From: an uncultured Oceanospirillaceae bacterium
GTDB lineage: Bacteria > Pseudomonadota > Gammaproteobacteria > Pseudomonadales > Balneatricaceae
Length of the DNA: 53,291 nucleotides
Assembly: GCA_937136055.1 (NCBI GenBank)
Contig: CAKZOD010000010.1
Coordinates: forward strand, 1 to 53,291
Reading direction: 5' to 3'
In this document: positions 43,603 to 52,648 of the stretch, piece by piece
Numbering within the stretch: the stretch's first letter is position 1
How the letters are laid out: every line of letters starts with the position of its first letter
Program-made: the position numbers and the translations under genes
The notes under the pieces: generated by a model
The model's input: the letters and a program-made list of their open reading frames with translations, nothing else
The model's database searches: none
Told to the model about the DNA's origin: nothing

Positions 43603-44546
43603 TGGATATTCTAGATATATTTCTCTCTGCTAGCTTCTGGGCTGCCACTATTCGAATTGCCTGCCCATTGATCTTTGCGACTCTAGGTGAGCTGATCTGT
43701 GAGCGGGCAGGTGTACTTAACCTAGGCATAGAAGGAATAATGACAGCTGGTGCGATGGCGGGCTGGATGTGGGTTTATCAAGGGGGTGATTTACTTGGTG
43801 GGGTATTATTCGCCGCTTTCGTTGGCGGCTTATTTGGGCTGCTACATGCCCAGTTTACTGTAGTGCTTGCACTGTCTCAACATGTCACCGGGATCGGTAT
43901 TACCATGTTGGCATCAGCACTTAGTTATTTTGTGTTTAAAATGCTGTTACCGGAAACAACCACACCTCCTAAGATTGTTCCATTTCAGAATATTGAGATC
44001 CCCGTGCTTTCAGAGCTGCCGTTTGTTGGAGAAGTTTTTTTTCAACACACAGCACTGACTTACGCGGCCTTCATCATAGTGCCAATTATTATCTATATCC
44101 TCTATAAAACACCACTTGGCCTTGCATTGCGGGTAGCAGGGGAGAGCCCTAACTCCCTTGAATCACAAGGTATCAATGTGTTCACAATCCGCACTTTAGC
44201 GGTTGTTTTCGGCAGTAGCTTAATGGCAGTAGCAGGCGCTTATTTAACAATGTCTGCTTTTGATGCTTTCTATTTCGGAATGGTAAATGGACGAGGGTGG
44301 ATCTGTGTCGCCTTAGTAATTTTCGCCTCATGGCAGCCAGGAAAGGCATTATTAGGTGCACTCCTTTTTGCAGGCCTAGATGCTATGCAGGTGAGAGTGC
44401 AGCTGCAATTGGGATCATTCATCCCCTATCAAGTGTTCTTGATGCTACCTTATATACTGAGCATTGTGGCGATGGTACTTGTTGCACGCAAAGCGCAGTA
44501 TCCTAAAGCATTACTACAACCTTATCGGCGCGGCGAGCGAAGTTAA
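43602..44546 (+). CDS. Nucleoside ABC transporter permease (YufQ-like)
   Basis: Second permease of the nucleoside importer, 314 residues, eight or more TM helices. Family markers are RIACPLIFATLGELICERAGVLNLGIEGIM split around the coupling helix, VALSQHVTGIGITMLASAL-like text in the middle, and GRGWICVALVIFASWQPGKAL. ATG 43602 overlaps the TAA of the upstream gene by one base (TAATG). It ends the operon, and a hairpin follows before the convergent AIG2-like gene. The transported nucleoside is not determinable, but salvage kinases such as the Udk in this window would use its product. Confidence 0.92.
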   Translation: MDILDIFLSASFWAATIRIACPLIFATLGELICERAGVLNLGIEGIMTAGAMAGWMWVYQGGDLLGGVLFAAFVGGLFGLLHAQFTVVLALSQHVTGIGITMLASALSYFVFKMLLPETTTPPKIVPFQNIEIPVLSELPFVGEVFFQHTALTYAAFIIVPIIIYILYKTPLGLALRVAGESPNSLESQGINVFTIRTLAVVFGSSLMAVAGAYLTMSAFDAFYFGMVNGRGWICVALVIFASWQPGKALLGALLFAGLDAMQVRVQLQLGSFIPYQVFLMLPYILSIVAMVLVARKAQYPKALLQPYRRGERS

Positions 44547-44573
44547 TCGATAGTGAGATATTTTTAAGATAGA

Positions 44574-44616
44574 TAATCAAGGTTTGTCTAGTTCATTTAA
44601 CTACAAGCCTTGATTA
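44574..44616. terminator. Hairpin between the transporter operon and the AIG2-like gene
   Basis: TAATCAAGG (44574-44582) pairs with CCTTGATTA (44608-44616), and inner TTGT and AGTT segments find complements in the loop. It lies between convergent genes and may terminate both. Confidence 0.55.
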
Positions 44617-44627
44617 AATGGATGATA

Positions 44628-45161
44628 TTAGAGGCTGATACTTTGTGGCGACTCATAACTAGCAGGGGCATCTGCGATAGAACCATCAACCATTTCTCGC
44701 CACACAGCATCCGCTTCATCAACACTCATTTTTCCATACAGCGCCATATAGCGAGCGGTGTACTCTAAAAAAGTGGCTTTATGAGTCTGCTGCCATGCTT
44801 CTAACGACCAAGATTCATCGGTGATAATTTCTTCATCACTGGCTTTGTTGTAGTGTGCCTGACATAAGCTGCCATTTTCTAGAACAACCTCAACCTCAGC
44901 AAAACCGTATTCATCACCTTCATAGAAGTTCATTCTATCAAGATCTTCAGATGTTAAACCCAATAAAACTGCGCCATGAGCTTGTGCATCTAATTGAGGT
45001 TGTAAAATCGGAAAACTGTCACCAGGGTATGTATATTTTGCATATCCATGCAAAGATGCGTTGATGCGATTTTCTAAAGAGATGTCGCGACCTAACACGA
45101 AACGAAGGATATCGTTATCGAGTAATGTGCCATAGATAAAAATAGTGTGAGAAGGTGCCAT
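44628..45161 (-). CDS. AIG2/gamma-glutamylcyclotransferase-like protein
   Basis: Cytoplasmic protein of 177 residues, a second member of the GGCT fold in this window. The substrate loop is FIYGTLLDNDILRFVLGR, and DRMNFYEGDEYGFAEVEV matches the conserved FYEG-(D/E)-Y region that supplies the catalytic acid. It differs from the GYGSL type at 12632-13267. Activity on gamma-glutamylamine-like substrates is possible but unproven. ATG 45161 is preferred over GTG 45164. It stands alone, convergent with the transporter operon and bordering the type VI island. Confidence 0.82.
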   Translation of the reverse strand: MAPSHTIFIYGTLLDNDILRFVLGRDISLENRINASLHGYAKYTYPGDSFPILQPQLDAQAHGAVLLGLTSEDLDRMNFYEGDEYGFAEVEVVLENGSLCQAHYNKASDEEIITDESWSLEAWQQTHKATFLEYTARYMALYGKMSVDEADAVWREMVDGSIADAPASYESPQSISL

Positions 45162-45164
45162 CAC

Positions 45165-45518
45165 TTTGCGCTCAACTTAGTCAATTTAAATTTCCAATAA
45201 AGCACTTACCGCTTTATTCATACCCAGATTTTTTCATTTGATTTTAAATTTTGGCGATTATATAGACAATTTTTAAAATTGATAGTATTTGCTATTTTTC
45301 TATTACTACGATTCTTAATGCTCTCTTTTAATATTTTTGAGTAATAAATAATCAAAAAAGGATTGATGAGTTGTGAAATAAAAAATTAGGCGGCAAGCAT
45401 TAGAAAAATAGGAATTTTTGGGTGCTGAAAAATTGAGAGTTTCCAGTAGACTGCGTGTGTTAATATTCCGTTCATTTTAAGAGGTGGAATAATTGCCTAC
45501 TCAATCAAGGGGAAATAT
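45165..45518. promoter_or_regulatory. Upstream region of the VgrG island
   Basis: This 354-bp AT-rich gap has no gene. It must carry the promoter of the vgrG operon. No sigma-54 type -24/-12 element is evident. The ribosome binding site AAGGGGAA precedes the vgrG start. Confidence 0.4.
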
Positions 45519-47582
45519 ATGCTGAACGCAACGGGTCTTCATTATAGTGTGAAAGTTGCAGGTTTACCGCAAAGTACATTTGTTGTTTATAGTTTTCATT
45601 TAACAGAAACGCTTTCAGCACCCTTTTCACTTGAGCTAAATTTATTTAGCGAAGATAGCAGCATTGAAGCAGACGACATTATTGATCAATCAATAGTTTT
45701 GAGTATTTGGCAAAATGGACAACTGCAAAGAGTTGTTAATGCAATAGCATTTGAATTTGAAATTAAAGAAACGGGTTTTAGGCGCACGAGTTATCAAATC
45801 ATCGCGCAACCAAGTGTTCAACGCTCTGCTTGGTTACAAAATGCGCGAATTTTCCAATCAAAAACCGTCTCAGATATTACTGGTATTCTTTTAGAAGAAG
45901 CAGGCACAGTTGACTATGCATTTAGTTTAAAACGTGCCCTAAAAGAGCGCGAATATTGTGTTCAATATTGTGAAACAAACCTCGAGTTCATGCACCGCAT
46001 TCTTGCTGAAGAAGGTATTAGCTATTACTTTGAGCACCAAGAAGATAAACACACAATTATCTTTGTTGATGATAGCCAGTCCCATCCAAGTTTGAAAGAT
46101 GAAACTCCCATTCCATTCAATGCATCAGCAGGGGGAATGGGTGAAGTTGAATTGTTAACCGGTAGCCGAAAGCCTTGGATTTTTGAATTTAGCTCAAGGG
46201 TGAAAACTGCATCATCAGCTGTCGCTATGCGTGATCGATTTTATAAAAATCCAAATTATGATCACGAGCAATCAACTAACTCCCATGCGCTAAATGGACA
46301 GGGGAGTTATGAGCATTACCAATATCCTGGGCGTTACAAAGAAGGCGCAAGTGGCAGAGCGTTTGCCGAGCATCGCCTTGCTTATTTAAGGCGAGATACA
46401 CAAGTTGGCAGTGGTAAAAGTAATCAACCTACGGTGCAAATGGGGCATTTTTTTGTATTGGGTGACCACTCTAATACAAGCTTTAATAAAGCGTGGCTAG
46501 TTACCTCTATTACACATGAGGGAGTGCAAGCCCAAGCGCTGGAAGAAGAGGCGGGAGAGCAAGGCGCAACTACTTACTACAACAGCTTTAAAACAGTCCC
46601 CGCAGGGCATCAATGGCGCCCAACCCCTCAACCTAAACCCCAAGTGTTAGGCCCGCAAATAGCAACGGTAACAGGCCCAGCGTCAGAAGAGATATTCGTC
46701 GATGAATTTGGCCGTGTCAAAGTACAGTTCCCGTGGGATAGATATGGCAATAGTGATGACTTTAGTTCGTGCTTTATCAGAGTCTCGCAAGAATGGAGTG
46801 GCGTTAACGGCACTTACGGTGCTATTGCAATCCCTCGCATCGGTACTGAGGTCATTGTTTCATATTTAGAAGGGGATATGGATCAGCCGATTATCACAGG
46901 GCGTACTTACAATGCTAAAAATATGGTGCCTAACATCTTGGCAGCTAATAAAACGAGAACCACTTTCAAAACTAAGTCTCATAAATCCAGCGGCTTTAAC
47001 GAGCTCACCTTTGATGATGCCACCGAAAACGAGCTGATTTATCGCCACGCACAAAAGAATGAAGATATTCAAATCAACAACGATAAAACCCAGAATATCG
47101 GTCACGACGAAAGCCATACAGTAGCTCATAACCGTACCCGTTATGTCGGTAATGATGAGGCAATTACAGTTGAGCAAGATGTGCGTTACAAAGTAAACAG
47201 GAATCAATTTGAAACTATTGAGAAGGACTTGATTACTACAATCAATAACAGTTGGAGTGAGAATATTTATTATAAGCACGAACAAAACGTAGGTGAGAAC
47301 AAGCTTTTAAGGGTTAAAGGTAGTTATGACTTAGAAGTTAAAGAAGAGATTAACTCTAATACAACCACCCACACAATAATGGGTGGAGATAAAGTCGTTA
47401 TTATTGGAGGGAACTCTAAGATGACACTAGCTAAAGGTTCAATCACTCTTGAAGCGGCGAGTATTAATTTAAAAGGAAGTGTAAATATTGGTGGAAGTGG
47501 ATCTGCTAGTGTACCTACTTTAGCCGATGCTGCTAATACTGGAGATTTATTTTCTGAAGAATGCCCACTGAATAAAACATAA
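45519..47582 (+). CDS. vgrG: Type VI secretion spike protein VgrG (TssI)
   Basis: Trimeric spike at the tip of the type VI tube, 687 residues. The gp27-like part spans about 1-370, opening VAGLPQSTFVVYSFHLTETLSAPFSLELNLFS, with YCVQYCETNLEFMHRILAEEGISYYFEH. A gp5-type OB domain follows (EIFVDEFGRVKVQFPWDR, CFIRVSQEWSG, GTEVIVSYLEGDMDQPIITGRTYN). The rest is the beta-helix spike with repeated IxxN/VxxN turns (QNIGHDESHTVAHNRTRYVG). The short tail (PTLADAANTGDLFSEECP) is not an enzymatic extension, so effectors ride as cargo via the adaptor. ATG 45519 has a strong AAGGGGAA site. No tube, sheath or baseplate genes are in the window. Confidence 0.97.
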   Translation: MLNATGLHYSVKVAGLPQSTFVVYSFHLTETLSAPFSLELNLFSEDSSIEADDIIDQSIVLSIWQNGQLQRVVNAIAFEFEIKETGFRRTSYQIIAQPSVQRSAWLQNARIFQSKTVSDITGILLEEAGTVDYAFSLKRALKEREYCVQYCETNLEFMHRILAEEGISYYFEHQEDKHTIIFVDDSQSHPSLKDETPIPFNASAGGMGEVELLTGSRKPWIFEFSSRVKTASSAVAMRDRFYKNPNYDHEQSTNSHALNGQGSYEHYQYPGRYKEGASGRAFAEHRLAYLRRDTQVGSGKSNQPTVQMGHFFVLGDHSNTSFNKAWLVTSITHEGVQAQALEEEAGEQGATTYYNSFKTVPAGHQWRPTPQPKPQVLGPQIATVTGPASEEIFVDEFGRVKVQFPWDRYGNSDDFSSCFIRVSQEWSGVNGTYGAIAIPRIGTEVIVSYLEGDMDQPIITGRTYNAKNMVPNILAANKTRTTFKTKSHKSSGFNELTFDDATENELIYRHAQKNEDIQINNDKTQNIGHDESHTVAHNRTRYVGNDEAITVEQDVRYKVNRNQFETIEKDLITTINNSWSENIYYKHEQNVGENKLLRVKGSYDLEVKEEINSNTTTHTIMGGDKVVIIGGNSKMTLAKGSITLEAASINLKGSVNIGGSGSASVPTLADAANTGDLFSEECPLNKT

Positions 47583-47597
47583 ACGAGGCCTTATGGT

Positions 47598-48605
47598 ATG
47601 GCATTTTCAAATAACCTTCCGGTCATATTAAGCTGCGAAGTTGCAAAAAGAGACGATAAATATAATCAGCGTTATGAAATACAAGTTGCAGCTCTAGTTG
47701 ACGATATTTATAAACTAGATGAAAAGATCAGTGCAGCAATTAATAAAGACAATTATATTTTTATGTATTCTGATGAGCCATGCTCATTAGATGTACATAT
47801 GGAAAAATCAAAAATCTTTGATGTCGAGTGTATGCGTCTGTGTGAAGAGATTAGTAAAGATGAGCCGATCAAATACAGAGAAATAAGGTTAATTAGCACA
47901 GATGAAACAGCACCAGAGCCGGAGCTTAATTTAAAAATCGAACAGCATCTTGTTGAGGAAGTAGAAGAGCAAATACATTTGCCTACCTATGAACGACAGT
48001 GGATTTGTTCAAACCTTAAAAATCATCTTTTTCAAAATAATGATGGAAAGGCAGAAGATAATAAACTTTATACCTACGCTGTTATTGACGCGACTCTACG
48101 TACAAATGTCTTAGGTTATTTTGATTTGGCGGGTGATATGAAGTCCAGAATTGATGTACCTATTGTGAACTTTTTTAAAGGAAAGGCAGCAGTTGAATTT
48201 GAAAAGTCAGCGCCGTACTTACTTGATCTAACACTTCCAAAAAGTGCGTTTATTGATACAACCAAAGTACCTAAGTTTCATATAGACTTCTTCGCAAATC
48301 ATTGGGGGCATAATACAAATATATTTATTACAACCAAAGCGCCTATTGAAAGTGTTATTCAGCATTTTAAAAAATTTACTAAAGTGCAAGATGAAAACAA
48401 TAAATGGTATTTCTTTCGATTTTGGGAGCCTAGAAAAATTATTGATTTTTTGTCTGAAACTGATCCTGAGCAACAACACGCTTTCTTTACGATACAAACC
48501 CAATGTGGTGAGCATAGTTTTGAATTACTCGTAGAAGATGGTTTCGATAAATTTAAAACATGTAAATACCAGCCTGCTATCGATAAAGCTGAAGGGATAA
48601 TTTAA
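47598..48605 (+). CDS. DUF4123-containing type VI effector adaptor/chaperone (Tap/TEC-like)
   Basis: Cytoplasmic protein of 335 residues between vgrG and the putative effector. The C-terminal ~190 residues carry the DUF4123 pattern: TYAVIDATLRTNVLGYFDLA, SAPYLLDLTLP, HWGHNTNIFITTKAPIESVIQHFKKF, WYFFRFWEPRKIIDFL. Proteins of this family load a specific effector onto the neighbouring VgrG. The first ~140 residues are not recognised. They may bind the spike or a second partner. It starts at ATG 47598, 15 bp after vgrG, and its stop codon directly abuts the effector ATG. Composition is clearly more AT-rich than vgrG, as in the following genes. Confidence 0.85.
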   Translation: MAFSNNLPVILSCEVAKRDDKYNQRYEIQVAALVDDIYKLDEKISAAINKDNYIFMYSDEPCSLDVHMEKSKIFDVECMRLCEEISKDEPIKYREIRLISTDETAPEPELNLKIEQHLVEEVEEQIHLPTYERQWICSNLKNHLFQNNDGKAEDNKLYTYAVIDATLRTNVLGYFDLAGDMKSRIDVPIVNFFKGKAAVEFEKSAPYLLDLTLPKSAFIDTTKVPKFHIDFFANHWGHNTNIFITTKAPIESVIQHFKKFTKVQDENNKWYFFRFWEPRKIIDFLSETDPEQQHAFFTIQTQCGEHSFELLVEDGFDKFKTCKYQPAIDKAEGII

Positions 48606-50831
48606 ATGGCCACTTTTAAAGCAACGAAAGAACAATTAAATATGTATGGTTGTGCCGACTGTGCCAAACACGTTATCGTTTTAGTGGCAGGTACATCGGA
48701 TGCGGTCAATGCGTTTATAAATAATACTCATTTTTTAACTGATGGGCATAGGGCCAATAGCTATGATTCACAGGCAGCGTATTGGGACCCAGCCTTTAAA
48801 AATGCTGTGAACTTACTTGAAAACCCCACAGATACCTCAGGTCCTATGATATTAATGGATCAACATGGCTGGTCTGGAGACAACAAAATTGAGCAAAGAC
48901 TCATTGCAGGCAGATATTTAGTGGATATGCTCTGCGGTGAGGCGCCTCTGCAAAATGGCATTAATCAATATGTAAAGCCCTATAGAAAAAGACCTGTTTT
49001 CTTTCATCTGATAGGTCATTCCCATGGCGGTAATGTGATTAACGAGATGACTCGGCGTATTGATGCTATGGGCGATTTATGGCCAGAGCCGTGGAAAGTA
49101 AAAAGTATTACTTATTTATCGACACCTTTTTTTAACGAGCTACATCAAGTCAAAGCAACACCCAAGGTATTTCATGAAGATGCAGAAATACTTCATTTAT
49201 ACAATGAGTATGATCTCACCCAAAGAATGTTGGCTGATTTTTCGCTAGAACAATTAGCAGAAACAATTCACAGTATCGATACAAGTGTGTTTGAAAAGCA
49301 TATTAACGTACTAATCCCCCCAAAAGAATCTGATCGTTTTGAAGCATCTGATTTTTATTTTATTTGGCCAAGCTTCGAAGAAGGTAAGCGTGTTTATGAT
49401 AACTATTTAAAAGTATTTAGAGCGGTTAGGGGGATAGTTGAGGGGGCTATTGAAATAGTAGACAAACTCTCAAAACCTATCACACATTCAATAAGCAAAG
49501 AAGACGCAAAATATCTAGATAAAAAAACAACTCCAGATACACGTACAATTATTTCAAAAAAAGTTAAAGATCTCTTAATTTATGATATACGAAAAAGAAA
49601 GGAGAAGAAGAAAGAAGGTATCCTTATTAAAATTCGTAACGAAATAGATAAAAATATAAATTTATTTGAAGATAGGAACCAATTACATGCAAATGGTAAC
49701 ACTTCATACAGAGTTGCAAATTTATATAAAGATTTACAAATTAACGATTTAGTTGAGATACTAACTGATTTTTTAGATGTTGATAGAAAAACCATGTTGT
49801 CTAAAAAAGAGAATGGTCTAGTTAACATAATAATAGAAATAGCTTTGTCTAATATTCAAGCGTTTGACAATACCTATGTAGATCCTAGCCCGCAATTTAA
49901 AGATTCTTTTTTATCAGCCAAAGTAACGGCACTGAATATCACAGATCGCGATCCCTTTGATAAGATGGAACCTTATAGTGATAATTTCAAAGTGTTCATG
50001 GAGCATATTAATAAGATTGAAACGAATTTCCCTAAAGATAATAAAACAAATGCGGCAGATCTTCTTTTTACATTAGCTCAGAACAGCACCATAGTAGCTT
50101 ATTATTTAGGCGAAATGTCTTTTTGGGGTAAAGTAATACGCGGTTTTGCTGAAACAATCAGAGCTAATCGCTGGAGAGAGAAAGTGGGGGATCTATGGAT
50201 TGGTGACCATGACCCGAGTAACCTAGAAAGGCGGTTATTCGCTTTAGCTGCGGCAATTAGTAACTCACAAGCCATATTGAGTACAAAAGATTTTGGTGGC
50301 TTGGAAGAAGAGTATACGCCACCTAGTGAAGAACAGGCAACCCGCACTGAAGCACATGAAGCTAGCCTAGAGGCAAATAAAGAAAGAAGAGAACAAGCGA
50401 AAGCCCAAAGAGAAAAAGAAGCAAAAAAAGCCAGCATTGAAGAAGAAAAAGAAAAACGTGTTTTAGGCCCTTCTTTAAAAAAGGCCGAAAAAGCGCAGCA
50501 GGAATATATAGAGGCTATACAGCAGCCTGGGTTATCGCCGCAGCAAGTGCAGTCTATCGCACAAAAATGGGTTGAATCATCCGATGCTAAATTATTACAA
50601 GAACATAGCAAAAAAACGAGAGAGAGAGAAATCGCAAAGCAAAAAAGAGAGAAAGCAGACAAACAATATGAAAAAGATAAAAAGGAATATGATGATTATG
50701 CAAAAGAGAGAGCAAAATTCTCTGTAGGTAGTCTTCCTTACTTATTTATAGAATCTCATTCGGTGAGCCGCAGAGTTTTACACGGGGAAGTTAAAGCGTT
50801 TTTAAGAAGAATGGGGCCTAAAAAAAGATGA
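48606..50831 (+). CDS. Putative type VI lipase/phospholipase effector (GHSHG alpha/beta-hydrolase)
   Basis: Protein of 741 residues directly after the adaptor. The N-terminal ~210 residues read as an alpha/beta-hydrolase: strand KHVIVLVAGTSDAV, nucleophile elbow FHLIGHSHGGNVI with Ser139 (GxSxG), and ILHLYNEYDLTQ with Asp203 as a candidate acid. A charged coiled coil fills about 575-700 (EANKERREQAKAQREKEAKK). The last residues include SHSVSRRVLHGEV; His718 could complete the triad, but this is a guess. Position, size and the GxSxG suggest a Tle-type effector attacking membrane lipids of rivals. No N-terminal signal peptide or PAAR. Its last bases overlap the leucine-rich-repeat gene (ATGA). 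The Tle subfamily cannot be assigned by eye. Confidence 0.78.
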   Translation: MATFKATKEQLNMYGCADCAKHVIVLVAGTSDAVNAFINNTHFLTDGHRANSYDSQAAYWDPAFKNAVNLLENPTDTSGPMILMDQHGWSGDNKIEQRLIAGRYLVDMLCGEAPLQNGINQYVKPYRKRPVFFHLIGHSHGGNVINEMTRRIDAMGDLWPEPWKVKSITYLSTPFFNELHQVKATPKVFHEDAEILHLYNEYDLTQRMLADFSLEQLAETIHSIDTSVFEKHINVLIPPKESDRFEASDFYFIWPSFEEGKRVYDNYLKVFRAVRGIVEGAIEIVDKLSKPITHSISKEDAKYLDKKTTPDTRTIISKKVKDLLIYDIRKRKEKKKEGILIKIRNEIDKNINLFEDRNQLHANGNTSYRVANLYKDLQINDLVEILTDFLDVDRKTMLSKKENGLVNIIIEIALSNIQAFDNTYVDPSPQFKDSFLSAKVTALNITDRDPFDKMEPYSDNFKVFMEHINKIETNFPKDNKTNAADLLFTLAQNSTIVAYYLGEMSFWGKVIRGFAETIRANRWREKVGDLWIGDHDPSNLERRLFALAAAISNSQAILSTKDFGGLEEEYTPPSEEQATRTEAHEASLEANKERREQAKAQREKEAKKASIEEEKEKRVLGPSLKKAEKAQQEYIEAIQQPGLSPQQVQSIAQKWVESSDAKLLQEHSKKTREREIAKQKREKADKQYEKDKKEYDDYAKERAKFSVGSLPYLFIESHSVSRRVLHGEVKAFLRRMGPKKR

Positions 50832-51889
50832 AAAAGATATTATTGGTACTTGTTACACTTATCTCAATGCAAGCATTTGGTAATGAAGGTTTCATGCAAG
50901 TCTGTAATAATCCTACAGAGACTCAAAAGGTCACTTTGGAGGTAATGGTAAAAAATGTTTTTGGCTATAAAAAAAGCTTGAGAGGTATAAACTGTGATAA
51001 ATTATATAATAAATTCAGTAATAGTAGCTATTATGTACAGGTAAATGGAACGTTTGTTAGTGATGTAAGCCCATTACAATACTTTACTAATATTAAAGAG
51101 CTTTCATTAAGAAATAGTAAAATAGTTGATCTAACTCCACTGTCCCATTTGATAAACTTAGAAGATCTCGATTTAAGTAGTAATAAAATTACAGATCTAT
51201 CACCCCTTGGAGAACTTAAAAAACTTGAAAGTTTGTCATTATATGGAAACAAAATAAAAAAAATTCCTTCACTAGAAAAATTAAAGAAACTTACAGGTTT
51301 ATCATTGAGTTTTAATGAAATCGTAGATATTACGATGATATCAACAATTAAAAATTTGGAATGGGTCAATTTGTCTTCAAATAAGATTAATAACTATTCC
51401 GAGTTAGAAAAGCTCACAAAACTTACAGGCATAGATCTTGGTAATTCTCAAATAGCTGATATCTGTGTACTTGAAGATATGATTCAACTAGATAGCTTGT
51501 TCATTGACCAAAATAGAATTAGTGATATTTCTTGTTTAAAAAAATTAAAAAATTTAAAGTACTTAGACTTAAGTTCTAACAAAGTTAAAGATATATCAGT
51601 GTTAGCTAATTTAAATCAATTAAAAGAGATTGACGTTGATGAAAACCCTATTAAAGATATACAGCCACTTATCAAACTACATAGCTTAGAAGATGTTTCT
51701 ATAGCGGCAACTAAAGTGGAAGATATTAGTTTGTTAGCTGGGCTACCTTATTTAAAATCTCTGGATTCTGTAGCGCTTAAACTAGTAAGGTGCTCACCTA
51801 AAAATCTCGAAGAACTGAAAAATGGAAAATCTTGTTATACCTCAGAAGGTAAATTGAAATCTTGGTGGCAGCGCATGTTAGGTAATTGA
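50828..51889 (+). CDS. Exported leucine-rich-repeat protein, candidate immunity protein
   Basis: Protein of 353 residues with a clean signal peptide (MKKILLVLVTLISMQAFG), so periplasmic. Residues about 75-310 consist of roughly ten 20-23-residue internalin-like leucine-rich repeats (IKELSLRNSKIVDLTPLSHL; LEDLDLSSNKITDLSPLGEL, and so on), with a Cys-containing C-terminal cap. Such repeats form a curved protein-binding surface. The start overlaps the effector stop by four bases, so both are made together. Periplasmic immunity proteins are the rule for lipase effectors, and neighbour-gene logic makes this the cognate inhibitor. An LRR fold in this role would be uncommon. The role is inferred; the fold and the signal peptide are directly visible. 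Confidence 0.8.
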   Translation: MKKILLVLVTLISMQAFGNEGFMQVCNNPTETQKVTLEVMVKNVFGYKKSLRGINCDKLYNKFSNSSYYVQVNGTFVSDVSPLQYFTNIKELSLRNSKIVDLTPLSHLINLEDLDLSSNKITDLSPLGELKKLESLSLYGNKIKKIPSLEKLKKLTGLSLSFNEIVDITMISTIKNLEWVNLSSNKINNYSELEKLTKLTGIDLGNSQIADICVLEDMIQLDSLFIDQNRISDISCLKKLKNLKYLDLSSNKVKDISVLANLNQLKEIDVDENPIKDIQPLIKLHSLEDVSIAATKVEDISLLAGLPYLKSLDSVALKLVRCSPKNLEELKNGKSCYTSEGKLKSWWQRMLGN

Positions 51890-51952
51890 TAAATAAATAA
51901 TACATTGTATAGAGAATATCTTTTTAGTGATTAAGCCACATTTTTTCTTTGA

Positions 51953-52018
51953 AGGATTTTACCTGAAGAGCTTAAACCTCTCTTAAGAGAAATAGATTCT
52001 AAAAAAGGTAAAAATTAG
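51953..52018 (+). pseudogene. Vestige 1: possible remnant of an effector 3' end
   Basis: Read in frame to TAG 52016-52018, this gives RILPEELKPLLREIDSKKGK, comparable with the effector ending RRVLHGEVKAFLRRMGPKKR. Similarity is modest (TTTTAC, TTAAA, TTAAGA and CTAAAAAA shared in order). It sits right before the four-TM gene. Chance similarity in AT-rich DNA is not excluded. Confidence 0.4.
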
Positions 52019-52062
52019 AAAAATATCTAATATTATATTAACCATGGGATAGTGAAAAAATC

Positions 52063-52458
52063 ATGAATATTGAAAGAAGGTTTGTTTATTTATTAATAGC
52101 TATAGTTCCTGTGTTTCAATGGCTATTAATTTCATTAATGACTTTTTACCTTTTTACTCTAGGCATGCTTAAGACAAGTGAAGAGTTATTGTTTATATTT
52201 TTACCAACTATATTGACATTTTGTATTTTGATACTGAACTTATTTCTTATTATTAGGTTAGGAAAAGTCGGTAGATTGTTAAGAAAAATATCAATTGTAT
52301 CTCAATTAGTTGGGATAATCTCGTTTATTGCTTTCTATCGTTATAATTTCTCTTTTAATCATGAAATTGGTATAATAGGTCTTATTGTAATTAACCTTAT
52401 ATCAATTATATTACTCTTTGAGTTGATAAATAATAAGCCAACTGAAATTAGTGAATGA
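52063..52458 (+). CDS. Small four-TM membrane protein in the type VI island, possible orphan immunity gene
   Basis: Protein of 131 residues made almost entirely of four TM helices (VYLLIAIVPVFQWLLISLM; LLFIFLPTILTFCILILNLF; ISIVSQLVGIISFIAFY; IGIIGLIVINLISIILLFEL) with short charged loops. I do not recognise a family. ATG 52063 has only a weak site (GGGATAG, 14 bp upstream). It lies 173 bp after the leucine-rich-repeat gene and is followed by a remnant that matches the effector 3' end. Small polytopic proteins in this position are often immunity proteins against pore-forming or membrane-acting effectors, so it could be a leftover from a lost effector pair. That role is inference. Confidence 0.6.
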   Translation: MNIERRFVYLLIAIVPVFQWLLISLMTFYLFTLGMLKTSEELLFIFLPTILTFCILILNLFLIIRLGKVGRLLRKISIVSQLVGIISFIAFYRYNFSFNHEIGIIGLIVINLISIILLFELINNKPTEISE

Positions 52459-52578
52459 GCATGCACTGTATTGGAAATAAAAAAATATTGTGGATGTTCA
52501 ATGGGTGTTTAAAGGCGTGCCTATTGAAATAATGATATTTAAAGAGATCATTCTAGAGTTTGAAAGGATTATATTTGA

Positions 52579-52647
52579 AGAGTTTTACGCGGGTAAGCTG
52601 AAGTGCTTTTAAGAAGAATGGATTTATTGAAAAAGAAAAGGAAATAA
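52579..52647 (+). pseudogene. Vestige 2: remnant of the effector 3' end before the PAAR gene
   Basis: AGAGTTTTAC onward matches the effector gene end (50772-50814) at 37 of 43 bases by my count, including the shared TTTTAAGAAGAATGG. In frame it reads RVLRG-stop-AEVLLRRMDLLKKKRK, against RVLHGEVKAFLRRMGPKKR in the effector, ending with TAA at 52645-52647. It has an internal stop and no upstream open frame, so it is not expressed. Confidence 0.65.
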
Positions 52648-52648
52648 T

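Noticed and set aside
50102..50662. Minus-strand frame of 186 codons, Ser/Cys/Leu-rich
   Set aside because: It is the antisense of the effector's coiled coil; the composition is a by-product of Lys/Glu codons.
52490..52612. Short frame (VQWVFKGVPIEIMIFKEI...) before PAAR
   Set aside because: About 40 codons without a start or family match; it overlaps the effector-tail remnant in another frame and is probably decayed DNA.
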